From NCBI GenBank assembly GCA_005116955.1, contig SWDI01000001.1:1-64000 (forward strand): a DNA stretch of 64,000 nt, written 5' to 3'. This stretch comes from Nitrospira sp. (GTDB taxonomy: Bacteria > Nitrospirota > Nitrospiria > Nitrospirales > Nitrospiraceae). The translations under genes were made by a program, and so were the position numbers. Below, one piece after another: positions 34,804 through 42,641 of this stretch (positions are counted from its first letter, which is position 1; each line of letters opens with the position of its first letter). The notes under the pieces are model-generated. The model searched no databases. It had not been told where the DNA came from and was given only the letters and a program-made list of their open reading frames with translations.

Positions 34804-34831
34804 TTGACAATACAGCGTCTTTTGCTATGGT
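34804..34831 (+). promoter_or_regulatory. Promoter for the OmpA-family gene
   Basis: A perfect TTGACA (34804-34809) and TATGGT (34826-34831) are separated by 16 bases, 37 bases before the ATG at 34868. Confidence 0.5.
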
Positions 34832-34867
34832 TTTCAAAGTAACACTAGCCTCAAAAGGAATCCACCT

Positions 34868-36436
34868 ATGAAAACCTTCGCGCCTCTCGTCTTGGTCCTG
34901 TGTTCAGGAATCGGTGTCTCGCTTGATGAAGCGTTGGCACAGGCACCAGAGATTGATTCCGTTCGATTTTCAGATGCCGCGCGCGCTTTTTCTCATGGTG
35001 CTATCCAGAAAACATCTCCAATCGACGGAATCGTAAACTTGATAACTGGTGATAATCAGTCGACGGGCAATCGCATGCTGCTTGGCAAGCGCGATTCACT
35101 CTATCTCAAGCTCAATAACCCCACTGAGGTAGCAGTTGGTGATCTTTTCACCGTTTACCGGCGTGTTCGGAAAGTGTTTCACCCAGTGACTAATGAATAC
35201 CTCGGATTTGTTGTGAATCGTTCGGCGATCGTGAAGGTGACCGAAGCCAACCACGCTCTCACGACCGTGGAGGCTGTACACAGCTATGGACCAATTTCCC
35301 CCGGGGACCCTGTCATGCGTTTTGTGGCACCGGTGCCAGACACCGAGGCAAGCCCTGCGTCGAACATCTCCGACCTGGAGGGTATGATTGTTGAACTCCA
35401 GGCCGACCGGTCAATGACCCTCGTTTCACAATCAAATGTTGTGTATGTGGATCGAGGGAGAGAGGACGGACTAAAGACCAGCGATCTCCTCGAGATTCGC
35501 CGTCACAGTGCCGGACTTCCTCCACGAAAGATCGGCCAGCTCAAGGTCCTATCGGTGGAATCCCACACGGCAACTGCCATTATCCTTAAAGCCAATACCC
35601 GCGTCTTCAAAGGAGACCGATTTAAGCTCGTTGGGTACGCTGCACCTCTTCCTCAGCCTGTAGGCGCAATCCCGGAATCGCCCACAACTCAGGCCAGCCA
35701 AACGGTTCCGGCCAATCTGGTAGTCAGCAAGCTGAAAATACAGGATGCATCAGGACAAAGCCGACTCAACCTGGGGGACCTCGCGAAGTTCCTGCACTAC
35801 GACTCAGGGGATGCGGCTATTAAGCCTGACAATTATAAAGTGCTCGATCAGTTGATTGATTACCTGCACACCAGCAGCGACATGAGGATGATCCGAATCG
35901 AGGGCCATGCAGATAACATGGAGATCGGCCCTTCACTCAAGTCGCGGTATCCAAGCAATTTGGAATTGTCCAAAGTGCGCGCGCACGGAGTCCTCCGGTA
36001 TCTTATTGAAAAGGGCGGTGTTGAACCGAAACGGATCAGTGCGGTGGGTTTGGGTGACACCAAACCAACTGCTACGAATATGGTGGAAGACGGCCGCACG
36101 AAGAATCGCCGTGTAGAAATTCTTCTGTATACTCCGGACACGGAGACTCCGGCACCTAAACCAGAGATTGAGACTCAAGTACAAAAGCCGGAAGGAAGGC
36201 TTTCCACTGTGAGTGCTCGTGATGACAACGACCAGCCGCTTCCCTCTACCACTACTTCCGCTATGACTGATTCCCCCGGTCGAGGGGCCATGACTGTCGA
36301 CGACTCTCCACAGACTCCCTCAAAGGATAGGTCAAATCCTGCCAATAACTCTGATGAGAGTGGCTCAACATCGCCCGACACAAACAAGAAAGATAGTCCT
36401 CCTCAGCAGCCAACCGCTGGAACCCAGACGGAATAG
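34868..36436 (+). CDS. OmpA/MotB C-terminal domain protein with low-complexity tail
   Basis: A 522-residue exported protein with a signal peptide (ending near ALAQAPE). Residues 60-280 look like a repeated beta-rich part with two LysM/FlgT-like modules (VAVGDLFTVYRRVRKVFHP, KTSDLLEIRRHSAG... VFKGDRFKLVGY). Residues 305-430 form an OmpA-like peptidoglycan-binding domain: IRIEGHADNMEIG, NLELSKVRAHGVLRYLIEKG, VGLGDTKPTATN and RTKNRRVEILL. The last 90 residues are Ser/Thr/Pro-rich and probably disordered. The OmpA part likely anchors it to peptidoglycan. It lies directly upstream of priA, with its own promoter at 34804. Confidence 0.85.
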   Translation: MKTFAPLVLVLCSGIGVSLDEALAQAPEIDSVRFSDAARAFSHGAIQKTSPIDGIVNLITGDNQSTGNRMLLGKRDSLYLKLNNPTEVAVGDLFTVYRRVRKVFHPVTNEYLGFVVNRSAIVKVTEANHALTTVEAVHSYGPISPGDPVMRFVAPVPDTEASPASNISDLEGMIVELQADRSMTLVSQSNVVYVDRGREDGLKTSDLLEIRRHSAGLPPRKIGQLKVLSVESHTATAIILKANTRVFKGDRFKLVGYAAPLPQPVGAIPESPTTQASQTVPANLVVSKLKIQDASGQSRLNLGDLAKFLHYDSGDAAIKPDNYKVLDQLIDYLHTSSDMRMIRIEGHADNMEIGPSLKSRYPSNLELSKVRAHGVLRYLIEKGGVEPKRISAVGLGDTKPTATNMVEDGRTKNRRVEILLYTPDTETPAPKPEIETQVQKPEGRLSTVSARDDNDQPLPSTTTSAMTDSPGRGAMTVDDSPQTPSKDRSNPANNSDESGSTSPDTNKKDSPPQQPTAGTQTE

Positions 36437-36553
36437 CATCGGACCGAGACGGGGACACGTCGGTATTGGATTCGCCCCCCAAGGGTATTGTCAAACACCT
36501 TCCTCGCCGAGAACGCCGGTGTCCTTCACATTTCCAGACTGCTAGAATGCGAC

Positions 36554-38824
36554 ATGGCTTCCGATGAGCTCTCGACCGTTCCGCGTCCAATGCAGGCACT
36601 CTATGCAGACGTTATTGTACCCCGCCATATTGCAAAGGCCTTCACCTATCTCATCCCTCCCACCTTAGCTCAGACCCTAGCAATAGGGCACCGCGTCCTC
36701 GTCCCGTTTGGACGTATGGTGCTAGAAGGGGTCGTCATCTCGCTGAGTAACCACCTTGCAACCGAGATAAAATCCACTTCCCTTAGAGAGATTCGTTCTC
36801 TCGCTCATGACGGGCAAACTTCTGCACTGTCTCCGGCGCTGTTCGAACTCTCTCGCAAGATCGCAGAGCATTACGTTGCACCCTGGGGCCAGTGTCTTCG
36901 ACTCATATTGCCCTCGCTGGCAACGCGAAAAACCTCTCCCGCGCGATACATCGTCACTCCACAGGGTTGCGCGGCGCTGGAAGCCGGCCTTTGTCCAGAC
37001 GATCTGAAGCCAATTCTGGACCGAATCGCCCGACGAACTCTAGGGGTTCTGGCCTCCACACTTCAAGCAACTCGACAGGGAAACACCGTGCGGGGGATCG
37101 ACTCCCTCATCAACAAGTCGTGGATAGCACTCATACCTTCGAGCAACGCCAACATCGAGTTCCAAAAGCCGCGCAGGACCGTCACCGTGGGCGAGGATGA
37201 TGGTCGAATGCCAGGAGATGGCATTCTGCCCACTGACACGCCTCCGAAGATCGACGCCTCCTGGAAAACGCATATCGCTCACTGCCTTCAAAGCGATCAC
37301 ATGAAAAAGCTCGTACTCCACGCCCCAGGGGAACACCGGCTCAGCCGGCTTGCCGACGCCATTCAGCAAGCCCACTCAATGAAGCGATCCACTCTAGTTC
37401 TCACCGGCGAGATCGCGAGAGCATCCTGGTTGACACAACAGCTCTCAAGACTCACTGGCCTCCAGATTACCCTCGCACACCCATCTTCACAATCCGCTCG
37501 ATGGCCACAGAACCAGGGGCAGACTCCCTCGGTAGTCGTAGGAACCCGTTCGGCCATATTTTCGCCGCTTCAATCGATCGGGCTCATCTGGGTGGAGGGA
37601 GAAGAGGACCCTTCCCTGAAAGAGCCTCAGGAGCCTCGCTATCATGCCAGAGAGGTGGCTAGCTTGAGAGCGGAGAGCGAACACGCGCTCGTTGTGCTGG
37701 CATCCGCTCATCCATCTCTTGAATCAAGGTTCGATACCGAAGCGGAGATCCATCACGTGCCACAAGAAGCGGCTCTTCAACCTACGATTGAGCTCGTTGA
37801 CCTCCGTAACGAGTCCGCAAGAACCCTCCTTAGCCATACCCTCATCCGGGCAATGCACGACGCCCTACAGAATCGTGTCAAGATCCTGCTCTTTCTTAAC
37901 AGGAAAGGGTACGCCGGGACCTTGGTATGTCGAGACTGTGGCTGGGTCCCTCGTTGCGAGTCCTGTATCGTGTCGCTGACCTATTATCGTGAAGCCGGCA
38001 GGCTGACGTGCCGCTACTGTGGTAAGGCAGATCGGTTGCCCGACCTCTGTCCTTCGTGCCGTACTCCCCATATAAGTCCTGTTGGTGGTGGCACCGAGCG
38101 TGTTGAAACCGAAGTTCGTCGTATATTCCCACAAGCCAACGTCGCCCGGCTCGATGGTGATACGCTCCGGCATTCGGCGTCCGCTCACGCTCTGCGGGAA
38201 GGTACCAGATCGGGTGTGTGGGATGTTCTTATCGGGACCCAAGCACTGTTTAGCCGAGAGCCACTACCCCGCTACGGCTTGGTGGGGATCCTTCAGGCAG
38301 ATTCCGGGTTACACGTCTCAGACTTTCGAGCGGCTGAGCGGACCTATCACCTGCTGGTTGATGCTACCAACCTAGCATGTCCGGCGTCCGCCGGAGGTCG
38401 AGTCATCGTACAGACGCACCTTCCTACACATCATGCTGTACAGGCCTTGATCTCAGGAGATCCCAATCAATTTTACAATGAAGAATTCACGGCACGCCGG
38501 CTTCTTCACTATCCTCCCATCTGTCATTTGGCTGATCTTTCGGTAACTGGGCAAGACCTAAGAACCGTCGAAGAGGCCGCCACGCGATGGGGTGCAGACC
38601 TAGAACGGAACGCACATGATCAGAAGCCGCTGATTGTTTTAGGACCCGTCCCCACAATACGCAGACCTCCCAAAGGCCGTCGGCAGTATCGCCTCTTAGT
38701 AAAGGGAACGGATCGCACCGCCCTTAGCCGCCGGATCCATAATTCCGTCCAAAATATGGAGCGAGAGTACCGAAAAGGACAGATCAAATTCCTGGTCGAC
38801 ATCGACCCGGTCGAGAATGGATAA
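36554..38824 (+). CDS. priA: PriA-family primosomal protein N' with degenerate helicase motifs
   Basis: About 756 residues. The N-terminal DNA-binding domain (YADVIVPRHIAKAFTYLIPP, GHRVLVPFGR), the zinc region with four Cys pairs (CRDCGWVPRCESC, CRYCG, CPSC; residues about 458-503) and the C-terminal domain (LLHYPPICHLADL, LGPVPTIRRPPKGRRQYRLL) are all PriA-like. The ATPase core is eroded: where motif I (GxTGSGKTE) belongs it reads HAPGEHRLSRL (near 255), motif II (DEEH) reads VEGEEDPS (near 345), and motif VI (GRAGR) reads TNLACPASAGG (near 605). It may act in replication restart without helicase activity, as described for some other bacterial lineages. Start at 36554 (MASDELSTV) is uncertain, since no strong ribosome-binding site is visible. 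Confidence 0.85.
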   Translation: MASDELSTVPRPMQALYADVIVPRHIAKAFTYLIPPTLAQTLAIGHRVLVPFGRMVLEGVVISLSNHLATEIKSTSLREIRSLAHDGQTSALSPALFELSRKIAEHYVAPWGQCLRLILPSLATRKTSPARYIVTPQGCAALEAGLCPDDLKPILDRIARRTLGVLASTLQATRQGNTVRGIDSLINKSWIALIPSSNANIEFQKPRRTVTVGEDDGRMPGDGILPTDTPPKIDASWKTHIAHCLQSDHMKKLVLHAPGEHRLSRLADAIQQAHSMKRSTLVLTGEIARASWLTQQLSRLTGLQITLAHPSSQSARWPQNQGQTPSVVVGTRSAIFSPLQSIGLIWVEGEEDPSLKEPQEPRYHAREVASLRAESEHALVVLASAHPSLESRFDTEAEIHHVPQEAALQPTIELVDLRNESARTLLSHTLIRAMHDALQNRVKILLFLNRKGYAGTLVCRDCGWVPRCESCIVSLTYYREAGRLTCRYCGKADRLPDLCPSCRTPHISPVGGGTERVETEVRRIFPQANVARLDGDTLRHSASAHALREGTRSGVWDVLIGTQALFSREPLPRYGLVGILQADSGLHVSDFRAAERTYHLLVDATNLACPASAGGRVIVQTHLPTHHAVQALISGDPNQFYNEEFTARRLLHYPPICHLADLSVTGQDLRTVEEAATRWGADLERNAHDQKPLIVLGPVPTIRRPPKGRRQYRLLVKGTDRTALSRRIHNSVQNMEREYRKGQIKFLVDIDPVENG

Positions 38825-38826
38825 GA

Positions 38827-39261
38827 CTACACGCCTTTCTTCTTTTTGTTCGCCCGGGAAGTTGGCACTGTCACAACCTGCTCCTCTAATAGGGCCGGAT
38901 CCAGCTTGCGTGCTCGTTTGAACAGGCCGTAAGAAAACGAAATCCAAAACACGGAGGAGAAGAGACCCAGCACGACGGCTGAGAGGATCGTTCCCATCTC
39001 AGATTCAGGAAGTGAGTCAGCCTGGCCTCTGAGTTGAATCATCAACACCACGGGCCAGGCAAAGCTTTCCAGGCCGAGCAACAAGGTAGACCAAGCCCAT
39101 AGTCCCGTGATCGACTCCGCCATGAACCATAAAAACAGCCCTACGCTCAGGGCCCATCCAACTACGAGGGCTGGCGCGACAGTCCCCCCCCAGATGAGCC
39201 AGAACCCGATGGCAGTCACGAGGGTCCCCAGAGACAGATTGAGCACTATCATGATGGGCAT
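38827..39261 (-). CDS. Four-helix membrane protein, function unknown
   Basis: A 144-residue protein with four predicted membrane helices (LSLGTLVTAIGFWLIW, PALVVGWALSVGLFLWF, a third about residues 55-75, and LSAVVLGLFSSVFWISFSYG) and a short basic cytoplasmic tail rich in lysines (RANKKKKGV). No family recognised. It converges with priA, its stop lying only two bases after the priA stop. Confidence 0.6.
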   Translation of the reverse strand: MPIMIVLNLSLGTLVTAIGFWLIWGGTVAPALVVGWALSVGLFLWFMAESITGLWAWSTLLLGLESFAWPVVLMIQLRGQADSLPESEMGTILSAVVLGLFSSVFWISFSYGLFKRARKLDPALLEEQVVTVPTSRANKKKKGV

Positions 39262-39343
39262 GATCCAGGCATGGCAGGCAAAGTCTGACGGGACCTTGGC
39301 CTGATGTCAATGTGAAGCGCGTTGAGCGTACCCGGCGAGTTCT

Positions 39344-39715
39344 CTAGACGGTCAGTTCAGCAGCTACCGTATCGAGGAGGACGTTCAGCTCGAATGGCTT
39401 GTGAAGCGTCCGCCTGGCTCCAAACATCTTTGCAACATCCAATAAATCGAGGACGCCGATCGTATCACTTGCCCCTGTCATCGCAATCACACGCGTATCG
39501 GGAAACTCCCGGCGAAGCGTCATGATGGCCTCAAGCCCATCTTGGTCTGGCATGAGAAGATCCATGATGACAAGATCCGCCGATTTAGCCCTATACCGCT
39601 CCACTCCCTCTTTCCCATTAGAGGCCTCTTCGACCTCGTACCCAGCCTGCTCCAAGGTTTCTCGGATGAGCTGACGAACTTGGTCTTGATCATCAACCAC
39701 GAGGACTGACGGCAT
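39344..39715 (-). CDS. Single-domain response regulator
   Basis: A 123-residue receiver: acidic pair in VLVVDDQDQ, acceptor Asp in LVIMDLLMPDQDG, Thr in VIAMTGASDT, Lys in RTLHKPFELN. No output domain. It overlaps the upstream hybrid kinase gene by 23 bases, so it is translated with it and is its likely partner. The start MPSVLVVDD at 39715 is chosen because the conserved domain begins there. Confidence 0.85.
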   Translation of the reverse strand: MPSVLVVDDQDQVRQLIRETLEQAGYEVEEASNGKEGVERYRAKSADLVIMDLLMPDQDGLEAIMTLRREFPDTRVIAMTGASDTIGVLDLLDVAKMFGARRTLHKPFELNVLLDTVAAELTV

Positions 39716-41828
39716 CCGACACCTCAATCGATATTCTTGATGGTTCTGGGCCAGAGTTGGCCGGCGCACCCGTAGTTTCGGAATACGTGGGAGACTGGGC
39801 CAAGGCCCGACGGATAGCATACGCCAACTCATGCAACGTGAGCGGTTTGAGGAGGCATTCCGTCATGCCCTGCGAAGAGACGTCGTCCATCCCAGGTGCA
39901 CCATGTGACCCGCTGCAGAGAATGACGGAGAGATCTGGGCGAAGTTTCCGACATTCTCGTGCTAGACGATCCCCACTCATGCCAGGCATCATCCGATCGG
40001 TCATTAGCAAGTCGAACCGTGTGGGCTCAACTTGAAAGATCTCCAAGGCTTCTACGGCTGTTCTACAGACTACTGGATGGTAGCCAAGAGATGTCAGCAC
40101 CTCTCTTCCCAAACGGGCCACGGCGTCTTCGTCATCGACGAATAAGATACATTCGTGTCCATGAGGAAGGGGATCATCCTGTTGAATCGTTGATGGGGCA
40201 CAAGCCCCGAGAACAGGGAGGTAGGCCGATACGGTCGCACTGGTGCCAATGTGGCTCTCAACCGCCAAGATACCGCCATGCGCCGAGACGGTGTCGTAAA
40301 CGACCGCGAGTCCCACACCCTGTTCCTCGCTGACGGTCTTGGATGTCGCAAGCGAGTCGACCAATCGACTGATGCTCTGGGGGTCTAAGCCCTCGCCCGT
40401 ATTCCGGGCACTCAAGCAGACATACCTTCCAGCAGGGAGTCGACCGGAGGGCATGATTTGATCCGTAGCAAACTCCCTGTTCTGAAGCTGAACATCGAGG
40501 ACTCCTCCCGTCTTCTGCATCGCACGGACGGCGTGATCGACCAGATGGAAAATCATCTCATGCATCTGCATGGCATTGGCCGAAATCGGGTTGGTCGCAT
40601 GCGCAATCTGCGTTCTGAGTTCAACCCACAGGGGGATTGTGGGACGAAGGAACCTGAGGGATTCTTTTACCAAGGAGTGGAGTAACAATGGACATCGACC
40701 GTGGTCGTTCTGCCCACCGAAGGCCAGCAACTGTTGGATCAGTTCACGAGATTTTTGGGCCGCCGCCACCACTTGCCCGACATGGCGATGCGACTTCGCC
40801 TCAGCCGGAATCAACGGAAGCGCCAACTCACTGAAGCCGAGCACGGCCGTGAGATCATTATTCAACTCGTGAGCGATACCGCCGGCAAACGCGCCGATCA
40901 CCTCCATCCGTGCTGACTCACGCCAACGAGCCTGAACGTTTTTACGATCGGTCACATTGACGACCGTCCCGAGCGTACGGACCGGTTGCCTCGATGAACC
41001 ATCGCCATCAAACGACGTCAGAGAACGAAGACGGATGTGTCGCATGGCACCGTCTGGCCTGATGAGACGGTACTCAATCTCATGCAGGCCATTGCCTGTC
41101 ATAGCACGGGCTCGTTGTACCGTAGAGACCACGCGGTCCCGATCATCGGGATGAACGAGTTCAAGGTAACGCTGCCAAGAAGCTGGCTCATCGGTACCGA
41201 CGCCGGAGATATCCCGCAGGATCGGTGACCAAGAGAGAGAATCTGTCCGGTGATCATGCTCAAAGAACCCAACCTGCCCGACCTGCACGGCAAGATCAAG
41301 TCGCGCCTCGCTATCCCGAAGCGCCTGTTCGACCTGCCGACGCGCGGCGATAGCTTCGCCCTGGGTCTTCTCAGGCGCTTCGGTGATCTGCCCAAATTGT
41401 GATACTTCGCTCATCGTCCAAACAACCGACGTCACCCGACCCAGGCGGTCTTTCAACGGGGACAGCGAGACATCACTCCAAAATGAGGTGCCGCGCTTGC
41501 GGTAATGACAGATCCGCACACGACACGCCCATCCATCTTGGAGAGCCATCGCGAGCTTTTCCATTGAGGCCCGATCTGTATCCGGCCCAGTCAAGATCGA
41601 CGTCGTTTGACCGATCACTTCCTGCTCGGCATAGCCGGTCAGTACCAGGAAGGCTGGATTGACATAGACGATGGGATGATGGGACACCCTTGCATCCGTC
41701 ACGAGCACACTACAATTCGCCGCCGTGATGACGGTTGAATTCAGAATGTTCTCTTGGCGTTGTCGAAGCAGTATCCAAAGAACACAACTAAGAGACAGGA
41801 GCAACCCTAGGAAGAGACCAGCAACCAT
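39693..41828 (-). CDS. Membrane-anchored PAS hybrid histidine kinase with degenerate ATP-binding domain
   Basis: About 711 residues. One N-terminal membrane helix (GLFLGLLLSLSCVLWILL), PAS/PAC 1 (about 40-150, YVNPAFLVLTGYAEQEVIG), PAS/PAC 2 (about 180-295, SPILRDISG), HisKA with GGIAHELNNDLTAVLGFSEL, HATPase-like domain, and a C-terminal receiver with acceptor Asp in DLLMTDRMMPGMSG. The HATPase is altered: the N-box Asn is His (HLVDHAVRAM), the G1 Asp is Asn (ARNTGEGL), and the G2 box reads EQGVGLA instead of GTGLG. ATP binding is therefore doubtful. The ATG at 41828 has GGGGAGG nine bases upstream and is preferred over the TTG at 41837. Confidence 0.85.
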   Translation of the reverse strand: MVAGLFLGLLLSLSCVLWILLRQRQENILNSTVITAANCSVLVTDARVSHHPIVYVNPAFLVLTGYAEQEVIGQTTSILTGPDTDRASMEKLAMALQDGWACRVRICHYRKRGTSFWSDVSLSPLKDRLGRVTSVVWTMSEVSQFGQITEAPEKTQGEAIAARRQVEQALRDSEARLDLAVQVGQVGFFEHDHRTDSLSWSPILRDISGVGTDEPASWQRYLELVHPDDRDRVVSTVQRARAMTGNGLHEIEYRLIRPDGAMRHIRLRSLTSFDGDGSSRQPVRTLGTVVNVTDRKNVQARWRESARMEVIGAFAGGIAHELNNDLTAVLGFSELALPLIPAEAKSHRHVGQVVAAAQKSRELIQQLLAFGGQNDHGRCPLLLHSLVKESLRFLRPTIPLWVELRTQIAHATNPISANAMQMHEMIFHLVDHAVRAMQKTGGVLDVQLQNREFATDQIMPSGRLPAGRYVCLSARNTGEGLDPQSISRLVDSLATSKTVSEEQGVGLAVVYDTVSAHGGILAVESHIGTSATVSAYLPVLGACAPSTIQQDDPLPHGHECILFVDDEDAVARLGREVLTSLGYHPVVCRTAVEALEIFQVEPTRFDLLMTDRMMPGMSGDRLARECRKLRPDLSVILCSGSHGAPGMDDVSSQGMTECLLKPLTLHELAYAIRRALAQSPTYSETTGAPANSGPEPSRISIEVSDAVSPRG

Positions 41829-41984
41829 ACGGGACAACCTCCCCGTGTGTGCACGCGGAGTAGTTACGTATACTAATAATTTGATGCTACACTACATGAA
41901 GCGCGAGTAGAATGCCCAGGGATGAAGGATAGCTGCAAAACTATTTTTTTGCACCTAAAAGCAGTAGATCCGAATGTTGGTCGC

Positions 41985-42641
41985 TCATCCTTGACGTTTC
42001 ACAAAAAAGGCAGCCGCTTGCGCACGCCGGGTGATGCGAAGCTTTTGAAAGACGTTTGCCAAGTAGTTCTTCACGGTCTTATCGCTGAGCCCGAGTGCGG
42101 CGGCGATTTCCTTGTTGGTCTTTCCCTCGGCAACCAAAGCAACGACTCGTTCTTCCTGAGAGGACAGTTGGTCCGTACCAGAGGTTGCTGGCAGATCGTG
42201 AAGCCCTCTCAGCCACCGCAGAGCCCGTTCCGTCACATGAGAGTCCAAGATCGATTGACCTTTCGCCACAGAGCGGATGGCTTCGAGCAAGGCGGGTGAA
42301 TCGATTTCTTTAAGGACATAGCCATGAGCGCCAGCGAGCACGGCAGCGAGCACGGAGTCGTCGTCAGCATAGGACGTCAGGAAAATGACCCGTGTCCCCG
42401 GCAGCGTTCCGAGAATCTCCCGACAGGCATCGATACCGGACCCGTCCGGTAGTCGGACATCCATCAAGATCACGTCGGGCTTCAACCTCTGCGCTTGCGG
42501 GGCGGCTTCCGCCATGGTGCCCGCTTCCCCTACAACCGCGATGCCCTGGGCTTGGCCGAGCACCGTCCGCAGTCCCACGCGAATCACCTCATGATCATCG
42601 ACAAGCAGCACTCGAATAGCATGAGTTCTAGTTGTGAGCAT
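41985..42641 (-). CDS. NarL/FixJ-family response regulator
   Basis: A 218-residue regulator. Receiver with VLLVDDHEVIRVGL, acceptor Asp in VILMDVRLPDGSG, Thr in FLTSYADDDS and Lys in YVLKEIDSP, followed by a LuxR-type helix-turn-helix (LSSQEERVVALVAEGKTNKEIAAALGLSD, here in two parts, and KTVKNYLANVFQKL). It overlaps the 1423-residue kinase gene by 14 bases; kinase and regulator form a NarX/NarL-like (DevS/DevR-like) pair that controls unknown promoters. Confidence 0.92.
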   Translation of the reverse strand: MLTTRTHAIRVLLVDDHEVIRVGLRTVLGQAQGIAVVGEAGTMAEAAPQAQRLKPDVILMDVRLPDGSGIDACREILGTLPGTRVIFLTSYADDDSVLAAVLAGAHGYVLKEIDSPALLEAIRSVAKGQSILDSHVTERALRWLRGLHDLPATSGTDQLSSQEERVVALVAEGKTNKEIAAALGLSDKTVKNYLANVFQKLRITRRAQAAAFFVKRQG

